A stretch of 64,000 bases of DNA, from assembly GCF_003991205.1 (NCBI RefSeq), contig NZ_RXOZ01000032.1, forward strand, positions 62,001 through 126,000, read 5' to 3'. The notes beneath the pieces are model-generated. The model saw only the letters and a list, made by a program, of their open reading frames with translations. It had not been told where the DNA came from and did no database searches. How positions within the stretch are numbered: position 1 is the first letter of the stretch; each line of letters opens with the position of its first letter. This DNA comes from Georgenia sp. SYP-B2076. GTDB taxonomy: Bacteria; Actinomycetota; Actinomycetes; Actinomycetales; Actinomycetaceae. Below, piece after piece: positions 7,647 through 16,636 of the stretch. The translations under genes were made by a program, and so were the position numbers.

Positions 7647-8642
7647 TCACCGGCCGCGGGGCCTGAGCCGGACGTTGGGGAGGACGGGGGCGGGCAGCGG
7701 GTCGCCGTCGTACCCGGAGACCCGCCCGAACCGCTCCAGGCCGGGCCCGGCCGCCCCCGCGGCGGCCTGCTGCCACTCCTCGCGGGCCGCGACCACCTCC
7801 TCATGGGTGCGGCCGACGAAGTTCCACCACATGAGGATCTGCTCGTCGAAGGGGGTGCCACCGATCAGGACCGCCCGCACGGGCGTGGCGCCCGCCTCCA
7901 GGACGAGCTCGTCCCGTCCCGGCGCGACGTAGGAGAGCCACGCGGGCGGCACCGTCCGCCCGGCGACGACCAGCTCGCCGTCGTCGACGAGGACGCCGTG
8001 CTCGAAGCGCACGTCCAGCGGCAGGCGCACGACGGCGCCGGCCGGGAGGTCCAGCTGCGCGGCCACCAGCGGGGAGTAGGCGCGCGCGGGCGAGGCGGCC
8101 CCGGCCAGGGACCCCATGACCACCTGGACCCGGGCGCCGTCGAGATCGAGCGTGGGCAGCTGCGCCACGTGCTCGAAGGCGGCCGGACCGTGGCGGTCGG
8201 CGTCGGGCAGGGCGGTCCAGAGCTGGACGCCGTGCAGGCGCCTCTCGGCCGGGAACAGGGCCGGCGTGTCCTCCTCGGAGTGGCAGATCCCCCGGCCCGC
8301 GGTCATGAGGTTGAGCTGACCGGGCCGGATGTCCTGACATGAGCCGAGGGCGTCGCGGTGGCGCACCCGCCCCTCGAACAGCCAGGTGACCGTCTGGAGC
8401 CCGGTGTGCGGGTGCGGGGCGACGTCCATGCCGCCGCTCAGGGCGACGTCGTCGGGGCCGTAGTGGTCGACGAAGCAGAACGGGCCGATGAGCGAGCGCT
8501 GCTTGGAGGGCAGCGTGCGGCGGACCGTCATGGCCCGCGGGCCCCCGAGCGGCACCTCCCGCGGCTCGATGAGCTCGACGCCCTCGCCCTCCGGACCCGC
8601 GACGCAGACCTGCTCCGTGGGCCGCAACTCGAGGTTCGTCAT
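7647..8642 (-). CDS. Pirin-family bicupin protein
   Basis: A 331-residue pirin with the N-terminal cupin metal-ligand pattern: MDVAPHPHTGLQTVTWLFEG supplies two histidines, and a further His and Glu come from AGRGICHSEE. The C-terminal cupin ends at WWNFVGRTHEEVVAAREEW, the usual pirin C domain. Bacterial pirins are cytosolic. Some have quercetin 2,3-dioxygenase activity and others bind metabolic enzymes, so the role here is open. The C-terminal tail of about 40 residues is Ala/Gly/Pro-rich. It converges with the GH13 gene across a 40-nt gap containing CGCCGC-CGGG-GCGGCG, a possible weak terminator. Confidence 0.9.
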   Translation of the reverse strand: MTNLELRPTEQVCVAGPEGEGVELIEPREVPLGGPRAMTVRRTLPSKQRSLIGPFCFVDHYGPDDVALSGGMDVAPHPHTGLQTVTWLFEGRVRHRDALGSCQDIRPGQLNLMTAGRGICHSEEDTPALFPAERRLHGVQLWTALPDADRHGPAAFEHVAQLPTLDLDGARVQVVMGSLAGAASPARAYSPLVAAQLDLPAGAVVRLPLDVRFEHGVLVDDGELVVAGRTVPPAWLSYVAPGRDELVLEAGATPVRAVLIGGTPFDEQILMWWNFVGRTHEEVVAAREEWQQAAAGAAGPGLERFGRVSGYDGDPLPAPVLPNVRLRPRGR

Positions 8643-8791
8643 GGATCAACCGTAGGTGAGGTCCCTTACGCCTGGGGTCGTAGGCGGGCGGTCGATCCTC
8701 ATTCTTGTGGCCGATGTGGCCGGGACCGGCCCGGGCCATGCTGGCAGCAGCGGGCGCCCGTCCGCGGTCGGTGAGATACGAAGGGTCGGTC

Positions 8792-9598
8792 ATGCCGCAG
8801 AGCACCGTGGTGCGCCTGCCCCGCCGCGCACGTCTCGTCCTGTGGAGCGGGTACCCGCTCGCCGGCGTGCTGGCGGGCCTGGCGCTGACCCTCCTCGGGG
8901 AGTGGATCGCGCAGTCGAGCAGCTCGTTCGACGGCGTCCTGGGCCGCGGCGACCGCGTGGGCGAGCCCGTCGCCCTGATCGTCGGCGGTGTCCTCGGCAT
9001 GCTGATGGGCGCGGTCTGGGCGGCGTCCGTCCTCGGCGAGTCGCTGCGGGCGAGCGTGGGCCGCCGGTCCCTGACCCTGACCTGGTGCGACGCGCGGGTC
9101 AGTGTGCCGAGGTCGCTCGTCGCCGCCGTCGTCATGGGCGAGGACCTGGTCCTGCTCGGGCCGGGCACCGTCGAGCTCGCCCGGGTGCACATGAACCTGG
9201 ACCGGGAGCAGCTGCGCTCGGCGCTGCGTGAGCACGGCTTCCCCGCGCCGGTCGGCACCGATCCGAACGACGCCGCGTTCGCCCTCTGGCATCCCCACGC
9301 CTCCGGGCTCGTGGCTCAGGAGCACCGCCTGCTCGCCGCGCGCGCCGATGCCCTGGCCGCCGGTGCCCACAGTGACGCCGAGCTGCTCCGCCGCCAGCTC
9401 GCTGCTCGCGGCATCATGGTGCGCGACGCCCGCGCCGGTGGCCGCGCAGGCGGCCGCGCCGGCGGCGGTCCCGGCGGCGGCGGCCGCCAGCCCGTGCAGG
9501 AGTGGCGCTCTGTGCAGCCCTCCGTGCAGCCGGCCCGCGTGGCCGTGGCTCCTCCGCTCCGGCGCGACCGGCAGCTGGGACCGGCTCAGGTCGTGTGA
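8792..9598 (+). CDS. YqeB-like membrane protein
   Basis: A 268-residue protein. Two membrane spans at about 17-36 and 55-80 are followed by a small PH-like beta domain (LTLTWCDARVSVPRSLVAAVVMGEDLVLLG). A conserved helical segment then contains HGFPAPVGTDPNDAAFALW and LLAARADALAAGAHSDAELL. The same order occurs in actinobacterial YqeB-type proteins, and the last helix pair resembles the end of cysteinyl-tRNA synthetase. The function is unknown. The tail is odd: a GGRAGGRAGGGPGGGGRQ low-complexity linker and about 40 basic residues. ATG 8792 (GAAGGG upstream) is preferred to an earlier in-frame ATG. Confidence 0.72.
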   Translation: MPQSTVVRLPRRARLVLWSGYPLAGVLAGLALTLLGEWIAQSSSSFDGVLGRGDRVGEPVALIVGGVLGMLMGAVWAASVLGESLRASVGRRSLTLTWCDARVSVPRSLVAAVVMGEDLVLLGPGTVELARVHMNLDREQLRSALREHGFPAPVGTDPNDAAFALWHPHASGLVAQEHRLLAARADALAAGAHSDAELLRRQLAARGIMVRDARAGGRAGGRAGGGPGGGGRQPVQEWRSVQPSVQPARVAVAPPLRRDRQLGPAQVV

Positions 9599-9858
9599 CC
9601 CAGGAGGCCAGGTTCGTCGAGCGGCACAACGAGGCCCATGAAGGACCGTCCAGGGGCACCTTCCCCGACATGGACCGCCGCAACAGATCCCAGCGGTCCC
9701 CCACGTTGTCGGGGCGCCACTCCTCCCTGTCGGGCAAATTTCCAGTAAAGTCGCGTGCGGACGACTCGTCACCGCCTACCCAGCGCTTTGCCCATTCCGT
9801 TGCCCATCGCTTTGCTCGCGCTCCGGTCCCGCCCGGATGGCCCGCAGGAGGAGAAGCC

Positions 9859-12405
9859 TTGGTCGACCTGCTCACCTCCTACCGCGCGAACGGCCCAGGG
9901 CACGACGAGATGCTGCAGGCCACCGGGCCCGCCCGTGCCGCGTGGGAGCAGCTCGCCGAGCAGGCGCGACTGGGGCAGGGCGCCCGGCTCGACGCCAGCA
10001 GGGCCGAGGTGGTCCGCCTCCTGCAGGACCAGGGGCTCCCCCAGGCGGGTCCTGCCGCGGAGGCGTGGCAGCTCGACCCCCTGCCCGTGCTCGTCGACGA
10101 GCTCGAGTGGCACCCGCTCGAGGCGGCCCTCCGCCAGCGCGCCGAGCTGCTCGACCAGATCCTCACCGACCTCTACGGCGAGCGGAAGCTCCTCGCCTCC
10201 GGCCTGCTCCCGCCCGAGATCGTGCTCGGCCACCCCGGTTTCGTGCGAGAGGCGGCCGGCATCCGGATCCCGGGCGCCCACCAGCTGTTCCACTCCGCCG
10301 TCGACCTCGCCCGCAACGCCGACGGCGCATGGACGGCGCTCGCGGACCGCAGCGACTCGCCCGTCGGCCTGGGATACGTCATGGCCGACCGCCGGGTGGT
10401 CTCCGAGGTCCTCGCGGGCTCCTACCGCACCTCGCGCACGCGACGGGTCGGGCCCTTCTTCCAGGCGCTGCGGGAGTCGCTCCAGGCCGCGGCCCCGGCG
10501 CCGGCCGGGGACAGCCCACGCATCGCGGTCCTGACCCCCGGCGAGTCCTCGCCGTCCACGTTCGACCACGGCTACCTCGCGACCATGCTCGGGCTGCCGC
10601 TCGTCGAGGGCGGCGACCTGGTGGTCGAGGACGGCCGCGTGTGGGCGCGGTCCCTGGGCCGCCGGGAGCCCGTGGACGTGCTCCTGCGCCGGGTCGCCGC
10701 CACCCAGGTCGACCCCCTCGAGCTGGACGGGACCTCACGCCTCGGCACGCCGGGTCTGGTCCATGCCGCCCGCACGGGGGGCGTGACGATCGTCAACACG
10801 CTGGGCTCCGGCGTGCTGGAGAGCCCCGCCCTGCTCACCTACCTGCCCCGCCTGGCCCGGGCGCTCCGCGACGAGGAGCTGGCCCTGCCCTCCGCGGTGA
10901 CCTACTGGTGCGGTGAGCGGTCGATGTGCTCCCACGTCATCGCCAACCTCGGCCGGCTCGTCATCCGGTCCACCACCTCCGGCCACCCGCCCGTCGCCGG
11001 GTGGGAGCTGACCATGGACGAGCGCGCCGACCTCGCCGCGGCGATCGCCGCGCGACCGTCGGCGTGGGTCGGCCAGGAGCCGGTCGAGGCCTCCACGACA
11101 CCGACGGTCCTGGGGCGCTCCCTGGTGCCGCAGCCCACGTCGCTGCGCACCTTCGCGGTCGCGCACGGGGAGGGCTACGTCGTCATGAGCGGGGCGCTCG
11201 GCAGCGTGGGCCCGGCCCCGCAGGCCGCCCTGGCCGGCCCCACGATGGGCGGCACCGCCAAGGACGTGTGGGTCCTGGCCGCCGAACCACGCGCCGTCGC
11301 CGACCGGGCGCTGCCCACGCTAGATCTCCCGCCGGCCCGCTCCGCCGACGCCGCCATCTCCCCCCGAGCCGCCGAGGACCTCTTCCGGCTCGGGCGCTCC
11401 ACCGAGCGGGCGGAGGCGACGGTGCGCCTGCTGGCCGCCGTCGCCGACCGGTGGGACGACTACCACTCCCGGCCCACCGCGCCGGCCACCGCCCCGGCCG
11501 GAACCGACCCCGCCGGCACGGACCCCGCCGGCAACCACCCCGCGCCCCCCGGCCACGGTCACGCCGCAGGCACGCGGGCCCTCGACGTCCTCCTCGGTGC
11601 CCTCCACGAGCTCGCCGACGACGCCCCGCTGCCCTCGCTCGTCACCGACGAGTCGGTGACCGGCTCGGTGGCGTGGTCCGTGGCGCAGATGTCACGGGAC
11701 GCGGCTGGGGTGAGGGACAACCTCTCGCCCGACGTCTGGCTGGCCATCTCCTCCCTGGAGCGCACCCTCGCCCTCGAGCGGGCCCGCCGTCACGACGGCG
11801 ACGGGGCCCAGCTCGGCCTGGGGCCGGTCCTCTCCCGCCTGCTCGAGAGCCTCATGGCCCTGCACGGCATCTTCACCGAGTCGCTGGTGCGCGACATCGG
11901 CTGGCGCCTCCTCGAGGTCGGACGGCGGCTCGAGCGCGCCCGGCACCTGGTCACCGCGCTCGGCGCGAGCGTCAGCGTGCGCCGCGAGCGCGCCGTCGAG
12001 TCGCTGGTGATCGAGTCCGTCCTCCTGGCGCACGAGTCGGTCATCACCTTCCGCCGTCGCTACCCGACGGGAGGGCTGGGCGCGATGCTGGACCTGCTCC
12101 TCACCGACGAGACGAACCCGCGGGCGCTGGCCTTCCAGCTCGCCCAGCTGCGCACGCACCTGGCCGAGCTGCCCGCCCTGGCACGCGGTCCGGCGTCGCG
12201 CGACCAGCTCCTGGCGGAGGTGACGGACCTGCTCGCCGAGCTGCGCACGGACCGCGTCGAGGGTGTGGGCGGGCGCCGGGTGCAGCTCGCCCAGACGCTC
12301 GAGTCCATCCACTGGCGGCTGGACGAGCTGGGCACGGAGATCATCCGCGTGCACTTCACCCACCCGGTCGCCGCGCGGTGGCCCGAGGAGGGGTGGCAGC
12401 AGTGA
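9859..12405 (+). CDS. Circularly permuted ATP-grasp protein fused to alpha-E domain
   Basis: An 848-residue fusion of a circularly permuted type 2 ATP-grasp region (about 1-480; segments GVTIVNTLGSG and SHVIANLGRLVIR) and an alpha-E/DUF403 helical domain (about 540-840, starting AAEDLFRLGRSTERAEATV). A low-complexity GTDPAGTDPAGNHPAPP linker lies between them. Such proteins are predicted to join an amine and a carboxylate on a peptide, and they nearly always neighbour a transglutaminase-like gene, as here. The start is TTG 9859, preceded by CAGGAGGAG with proper spacing; no closer ATG fits. The stop overlaps the next start as GTGA, so translation is coupled. Confidence 0.88.
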   Translation: MVDLLTSYRANGPGHDEMLQATGPARAAWEQLAEQARLGQGARLDASRAEVVRLLQDQGLPQAGPAAEAWQLDPLPVLVDELEWHPLEAALRQRAELLDQILTDLYGERKLLASGLLPPEIVLGHPGFVREAAGIRIPGAHQLFHSAVDLARNADGAWTALADRSDSPVGLGYVMADRRVVSEVLAGSYRTSRTRRVGPFFQALRESLQAAAPAPAGDSPRIAVLTPGESSPSTFDHGYLATMLGLPLVEGGDLVVEDGRVWARSLGRREPVDVLLRRVAATQVDPLELDGTSRLGTPGLVHAARTGGVTIVNTLGSGVLESPALLTYLPRLARALRDEELALPSAVTYWCGERSMCSHVIANLGRLVIRSTTSGHPPVAGWELTMDERADLAAAIAARPSAWVGQEPVEASTTPTVLGRSLVPQPTSLRTFAVAHGEGYVVMSGALGSVGPAPQAALAGPTMGGTAKDVWVLAAEPRAVADRALPTLDLPPARSADAAISPRAAEDLFRLGRSTERAEATVRLLAAVADRWDDYHSRPTAPATAPAGTDPAGTDPAGNHPAPPGHGHAAGTRALDVLLGALHELADDAPLPSLVTDESVTGSVAWSVAQMSRDAAGVRDNLSPDVWLAISSLERTLALERARRHDGDGAQLGLGPVLSRLLESLMALHGIFTESLVRDIGWRLLEVGRRLERARHLVTALGASVSVRRERAVESLVIESVLLAHESVITFRRRYPTGGLGAMLDLLLTDETNPRALAFQLAQLRTHLAELPALARGPASRDQLLAEVTDLLAELRTDRVEGVGGRRVQLAQTLESIHWRLDELGTEIIRVHFTHPVAARWPEEGWQQ

Positions 12406-13394
12406 GCACCACGTCCGCGCGCCGCGGCGGCGAGAACGAGCGTCACTACGCGCTCGTGCACCGCACCGCCTACACCTACGCCGAGCCCGTCACCAGCAGC
12501 TACGGCACGGCGATGCTGCTGCCTCGTGAGATCCACGGCCAACGCGTCCACCAGGCCACGCTCGTGGTGACGCCCACGCCCGCGGAGACGGCGGAGCACC
12601 GGGACGTCAGCGGCAACCGGTCGAGCTACTTCCACGTGACGCAGGAGCACACGGCGCTCGAGGTGGTCGCCTCCTCGCTGGTCACGGTCACCCGCCGGCG
12701 GCTGGACATCCAGGCCGTGCCGCAGGTGCCCTGGGAGCGGGCCGTGGCCTCGGTCAGCGCCATGCGCGCCACCGGCAAGGGCGAGCAGGGCGAGGGGCCG
12801 TCCTCCGTGCTGGCGATCGTCGAGTCGGCGCTGCCGTCGGCCATGATCGAGCCCGAGCACGAGGTCTTCGAGTACGCCCTCCCCTCGTTCGGGCCCGGCA
12901 CCCCGCTCGTGCGGGTGGTCGCGGATCTCTCGCACCGCATCCGCGGGGACCTCCCGTCCCGGCCCGGGGCCACCACCGCCCCCTCCCGCCTGGCCGACCT
13001 CCTCGAGAGGCGCGCGGGCGCGAGCCAGGAGCTCGCCCACCTGATGGTCGGCTGCCTGCGCGCGATGGGCCTGGCGGCGCGGTACGTCACGGGGTACGTG
13101 GAGGCCGTCCCCTCGCCGGGACGGGACGGGCTGCGCGGGGCGGACGTCTCGCACGCCTGGGCGTCGGTGTGGATCCCTGGCGGCGGCTGGGTGCACATCG
13201 ACCCCACCCACGACCAGTTCATCGACAACCGGTACGTGGTGCTCGGCTGGGGCAGGGACGTCCGCGACGTCTCCCCGCTGCGCGGCATCGTCTTCACCCC
13301 CGGCACCGGCTCCAGCCTGTCCGTCGAGGTCGACCTGACCGCGGTCGGCCCCGAGGAGATCCGGGCCCGGCGCGGGGAGGCGGTGCTGCGATGA
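12402..13394 (+). CDS. Transglutaminase-like protein, expected catalytic Cys replaced by Ser
   Basis: A 330-residue protein: an N-terminal transglutaminase-associated beta region (YALVHRTAYTYAEPVTSSYG) and a C-terminal transglutaminase-fold domain (about 165-290). Family members normally read GVCQDFAHLM at the nucleophile; here it reads GASQELAHLM, with Ser208 in place of Cys. The other triad members look present, His251 in SHAWASVW and Asp267 in HIDPTHDQ. It overlaps the ATP-grasp gene by GTGA and the NUDIX gene by ATGA, so the three are one translational unit. The domain may be a serine variant or inactive; the codon is AGC. Confidence 0.87.
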   Translation: MSTTSARRGGENERHYALVHRTAYTYAEPVTSSYGTAMLLPREIHGQRVHQATLVVTPTPAETAEHRDVSGNRSSYFHVTQEHTALEVVASSLVTVTRRRLDIQAVPQVPWERAVASVSAMRATGKGEQGEGPSSVLAIVESALPSAMIEPEHEVFEYALPSFGPGTPLVRVVADLSHRIRGDLPSRPGATTAPSRLADLLERRAGASQELAHLMVGCLRAMGLAARYVTGYVEAVPSPGRDGLRGADVSHAWASVWIPGGGWVHIDPTHDQFIDNRYVVLGWGRDVRDVSPLRGIVFTPGTGSSLSVEVDLTAVGPEEIRARRGEAVLR

Positions 13395-13831
13395 ACGGCG
13401 CCCTGCCGCCCACCGACCGCCTCGTGGCGGCCGCCGCCATCGTCGACTCGCTCGCGCGACCCACCCGGCTCCTGTGCGCCCAGCGGTCGGCACCGGCGCA
13501 CCTCGCCGGACGGTGGGAGCTTCCCGGCGGCAAGGTGGAGCCGGGCGAGGTGCCCGTCGACGCGCTCCACCGCGAGCTGGCCGAGGAGCTCGGCGTCACG
13601 GTCCGGGTCGGGCCGGTGCTCGCGGGTCCGCTCCACGGTGACTGGCCGATCCTGGCCCACCGCACCATGCGGGTCTGGTTCGCCGAGCTCGCGGCGGGCA
13701 CGCCGGCGCCGCTGGAGGACCACTCCGCGCTCCGCTGGGTGGCCGACGACAACCTCGATGAGCTCGACTGGCTCGACCCCGACCGGCCGATCATCGCCGC
13801 CGTGCGCGCCGCGTGGCGGGCGCCCGGCTGA
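13391..13831 (+). CDS. NUDIX hydrolase, MutT-like
   Basis: A 146-residue NUDIX domain with a full box: GGKVEPGEVPVDALHRELAE followed by ELGV, matching GX5EX7REUXEEXGU. The N-terminal LLCAQRSAPAHLAGRWELPGG and C-terminal LRWVADDNLDELDWLDPD are typical of MutT/CTP pyrophosphohydrolase proteins that sanitise 8-oxo-dGTP or 5-methyl-dCTP. ATG overlaps the transglutaminase stop as ATGA. Its place at the end of the ATP-grasp operon may be incidental or may mean it hydrolyses a nucleotide product of that pathway. Confidence 0.9.
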   Translation: MNGALPPTDRLVAAAAIVDSLARPTRLLCAQRSAPAHLAGRWELPGGKVEPGEVPVDALHRELAEELGVTVRVGPVLAGPLHGDWPILAHRTMRVWFAELAAGTPAPLEDHSALRWVADDNLDELDWLDPDRPIIAAVRAAWRAPG

Positions 13832-13861
13832 GCGCGGCCCCGGCGGGCGCGCGCACCGGCC

Positions 13862-14617
13862 TCACGACCCCAGCCTGCTGATCGAGAAGGCGCACAGGAA
13901 GCCCAGCGCGGCGATGAGCCCCGTGAAGGCGTGGGTGCGCTCGAACGCCTCCGGGATCATCGTGTCCGCGACCATGGTCAGGATCGCCCCGGCGGCCACC
14001 GCCGTGATGACGGCGCCCACCTGCGGCGAGGCCGACCCCAGCAGGAGGTAGCCCAGCGCCGCGGCCACGGCGCTCACGACGGCGATCGTCCCCCACACGC
14101 CGAAGACGTACCCGGCGGAGCGCCCGGCGTTCTTCATCCCGGCCGCGCTGGACAGACCCTCGGGCACGTTGGAGATCACGACGGCGGCCACGACGGCCAC
14201 GCTCACGGCGCCCCCGCCGAGGAGGCTCGCGCCCAGGACGACCGACTCGGGGATCCCGTCCAGGAGCGCGCCGACGGCGATCGCCGCACCGCTCCCGGCC
14301 TGGTCGCGCTCGGAGGGCTGCTGGTCCCGGGAGCGCTTGCGGTGGCGCGCGCCGTGGCGCGCGAGCACGGCGTTCGCGAGCATGTACGCCACGGCACCGA
14401 CGAGGAACCCCACCGCCGCCGTCCCCAGCCCGCCGCTGTCGGCCGCCTCCTGGACCAGGTCGAAGGCGAGCGCCGAGATGAGGACGCCCGCCCCGAAGGC
14501 CATCACGCTGGCGGTGGCCTTCGGGGGCACCGCCACGAACCACGCGATCGCCGCGCCGACCACCAGCGCGGCGCCGCCCAGCAGGCCCCACGCCCCGGCG
14601 GCGAGCCAGCCCGTCAC
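13862..14617 (-). CDS. ZIP-family divalent metal transporter
   Basis: A 251-residue membrane protein with about eight spans. The metal-path helices carry the family signatures ALLDGIPESVVLG and VVISNVPEGLSSAAGM, which supply the paired Pro-Glu residues of ZIP transporters. A basic, His-containing cytosolic loop (RHGARHRKRSRDQ) lies between spans 3 and 4, as in other ZIPs. It would move zinc or another divalent cation into the cytosol. It is convergent with the NUDIX gene and lies on the same strand as the zinc-dependent alcohol dehydrogenase, 51 nt downstream of it, so the two may share a transcript. Confidence 0.85.
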   Translation of the reverse strand: MTGWLAAGAWGLLGGAALVVGAAIAWFVAVPPKATASVMAFGAGVLISALAFDLVQEAADSGGLGTAAVGFLVGAVAYMLANAVLARHGARHRKRSRDQQPSERDQAGSGAAIAVGALLDGIPESVVLGASLLGGGAVSVAVVAAVVISNVPEGLSSAAGMKNAGRSAGYVFGVWGTIAVVSAVAAALGYLLLGSASPQVGAVITAVAAGAILTMVADTMIPEAFERTHAFTGLIAALGFLCAFSISRLGS

Positions 14618-14668
14618 CGGGCACCGACCCCTGCTGCGCGAACGCTCGGCTCCACGGGGGCGCTCACG

Positions 14669-15724
14669 TCAGGACCCCTGGAGATCGAGGACGACCTTGA
14701 TGTCGTCGGGCTCGGGGTGGAACGCCTCCGCGAACCTCTCGAGCGGCACGCGGCGGGTGATCAGTCGCGACAACCAGCGGAGGTCGGCCTGGGCGAGGGC
14801 GTCGGCCGCGGCCGCGTAGTGGGTGAGGTTGGCGTTGACCGATCCGACGACGACGTCATTCTCCAGCACGATCTGGCGGCCCAGCGCCCCGGCGTCCACG
14901 GTCAGCCGTCGTCCCGCCGAGGACACACCCGTGAGGCACACGATCCCGTACGGCGAGGTCGCGGCCATGGCGTCGAGCACGACACCGCTGACGCCGGTCG
15001 CCTCGATGACGACGTCCGGCGTCACCGCCGCGGCCACGTCGTCGACGGTCCCGCTGTGGTACGTGGCCCCGAGGTCCCCGACGAGCTCCGGCTTGAGCCC
15101 CTCCGTCACCCTGTCGAGCACGTGAACCTCGAGCCCGCGCTGGATCCCCAGCAGCGCGGCGAGGAGCCCGATGGGGCCGGCGCCCGTGACGAGCACGGTG
15201 CGCGGCTCGAACCAGGCGCGAGCGCCGATCTTCTCCACCTGCTCCCACGCCTTGGCCACCACCGTGGTCGGCTCGAGCAACGTCCCCACGTCGGCCAGGC
15301 GCGGGTCGAGCCCGACGGCGAATCCCGGCTCGACCCGCCACGCCTGGCTCGCGTAGCCGTCGAGCTCTTTGATGCCACGCTCGGTGTACCGGCCGTTGCG
15401 GCACATGTCGAACTCGCCGTGCGCGCAGGCGCCGCACGGCTGAGGGTCCGGCCGGCGCACCACCCCGACGACGAGGTCCCCTCGGGAGAACCCCGAGCCG
15501 CCCGGGGCCTCGCGCACCCGCCCGAGGGACTCGTGCCCGAGGACGAGCCGCTGGTGGCCGGGAGGCGCCGCCCCGTAGTCGCCCGCGGCGATCTCCCGGT
15601 CCGTCCCGCACACGCCCACACCGACGCCATCGACCAGCAGATCACCGGTCCCCGCGGCGGGGTCGGGCACGTCTGTCACCGCGAGCGAGTCCGGCTGGCC
15701 CGGGATGATGGTGAGCGCACGCAT
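14669..15724 (-). CDS. Zinc-dependent alcohol/glucose dehydrogenase-family oxidoreductase
   Basis: A 351-residue medium-chain dehydrogenase. Catalytic zinc ligands fit Cys in VCGTDRE and the GHES motif. The structural zinc loop reads CGACAHGEFDMC, with only three cysteines. The NAD(P)-binding motif is VTGAGPIGLLAALL. The arrangement GTDREIAAGDYG and the conserved ERGIKELDGYASQ resemble archaeal-type glucose 1-dehydrogenases more than simple alcohol dehydrogenases, so a sugar or polyol substrate is likely but not proven. It is divergent from a TetR gene across a 215-bp intergenic region, which suggests that regulator controls it. Confidence 0.83.
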   Translation of the reverse strand: MRALTIIPGQPDSLAVTDVPDPAAGTGDLLVDGVGVGVCGTDREIAAGDYGAAPPGHQRLVLGHESLGRVREAPGGSGFSRGDLVVGVVRRPDPQPCGACAHGEFDMCRNGRYTERGIKELDGYASQAWRVEPGFAVGLDPRLADVGTLLEPTTVVAKAWEQVEKIGARAWFEPRTVLVTGAGPIGLLAALLGIQRGLEVHVLDRVTEGLKPELVGDLGATYHSGTVDDVAAAVTPDVVIEATGVSGVVLDAMAATSPYGIVCLTGVSSAGRRLTVDAGALGRQIVLENDVVVGSVNANLTHYAAAADALAQADLRWLSRLITRRVPLERFAEAFHPEPDDIKVVLDLQGS

Positions 15725-15897
15725 CTGCTCGTCCTCTCTGGTGCTCCCGTCGCCTGCTGATCGGGACGGGTCACGCCGTGGTGCCGGGCCGTGGACCTCG
15801 CCGCCGCCCCGGCAGCTTCGCCGGCGGTCGCGCCCTTCCTATGCCGCTCTCCCGGCCCCCGCAACCCCGGCGACCTGCGCCGACGTGGCGGTTTTAC

Positions 15898-15933
15898 GAC
15901 GCTTGACGTCTCTGCGTCAGAAAGTGGCATAAT
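15898..15933 (+). promoter_or_regulatory. Promoter and palindromic operator of the TetR gene
   Basis: A -35 box TTGACG (15903-15908) and -10 box CATAAT (15928-15933) are 19 bp apart. A 21-bp inverted repeat GACGC-N11-GCGTC (15898-15918) covers the -35 box. The GTG start at 15940 falls 7 nt from the end of the -10 box, where transcription should begin, so the message would be leaderless. The repeat position is that expected for autorepression. Confidence 0.6.
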
Positions 15934-15939
15934 CTCTCG

Positions 15940-16563
15940 GTGCCCAAGATCATCGGTAGCTCGCTCGCGGAGCATCGCGAACGCACCCGCAGCGCGCTCT
16001 TCTCCGCCCTGTCCCACCTGATGCGCGAACGCGGTTTCGACGCCGTCTCCCTGGCGGACATCGCCGCCGAGGCGGGGATCGGGCGGACTGCGGTGTACAA
16101 CCACTTCCCGGACAAGGAGTCGCTGCTCCTGGCGTTCATCGAGCACGAGACCGCCACGTACGTGCGTGCCCTGGAGGAGTCGCTCGCCGAGGTGGAGGAG
16201 CCGGTGGAACAGCTCCGCGTGTACGTGCGCGAGCAGCTCAAGCTCGAGCGCTCCTATCACGTGGCCCCCGGCCCGGATCTGCGCGAGGTCATCTCGAACG
16301 ACGCCCTGGGTCATCTCCGTGAGCATGTCGGCCAGGTGGAGCAGCTGCTGCGCAAGATCCTCTCGCGCGCGATCGACGCCGGTGACATCCCGAGCCAGCA
16401 CCTCGACGCGGTCGTCCAGCTCGTCCACGCCTGCCTGAGCGGGCGGATCCTGCCGCGCTCCGAGCCCGCGCGCGGCGAGTTCATCCGGGCGACGGAGCTC
16501 TTCGTCTTGCGTGCCGTCGGGGCGCGTGCGGCCGAGCCCATGCGCGCCGTCGAGGTGGCCTGA
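15940..16563 (+). CDS. TetR-family transcriptional repressor
   Basis: A 207-residue TetR protein. The N-terminal helix-turn-helix is clear: TRSALFSALSHLMRERGFDA, then SLADIAAEAGIGRTAVYNHF and PDKESLLLAF. The helical C-terminal ligand domain (about 60-200) is not assignable to a ligand class. It is divergent from the zinc dehydrogenase gene and probably controls it and itself. The start is GTG 15940, immediately after a good promoter with an operator, and no ribosome-binding site precedes it. Confidence 0.92.
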   Translation: MPKIIGSSLAEHRERTRSALFSALSHLMRERGFDAVSLADIAAEAGIGRTAVYNHFPDKESLLLAFIEHETATYVRALEESLAEVEEPVEQLRVYVREQLKLERSYHVAPGPDLREVISNDALGHLREHVGQVEQLLRKILSRAIDAGDIPSQHLDAVVQLVHACLSGRILPRSEPARGEFIRATELFVLRAVGARAAEPMRAVEVA

Positions 16564-16636
16564 CCACCTTGCCCGCGGCGGCCGGCCGCGGAGCCGGGCG
16601 CCCGAGCCGGGCGCCTCGCCGCCGGCCCACGCTCCC

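Noticed and set aside
9599-9858. A small gene in the gap before the ATP-grasp operon
   Set aside because: Frames on both strands lack a ribosome site and look like composition noise. TAAAGT at 9746-9751 is more likely the operon's -10 with a leader of about 100 nt.
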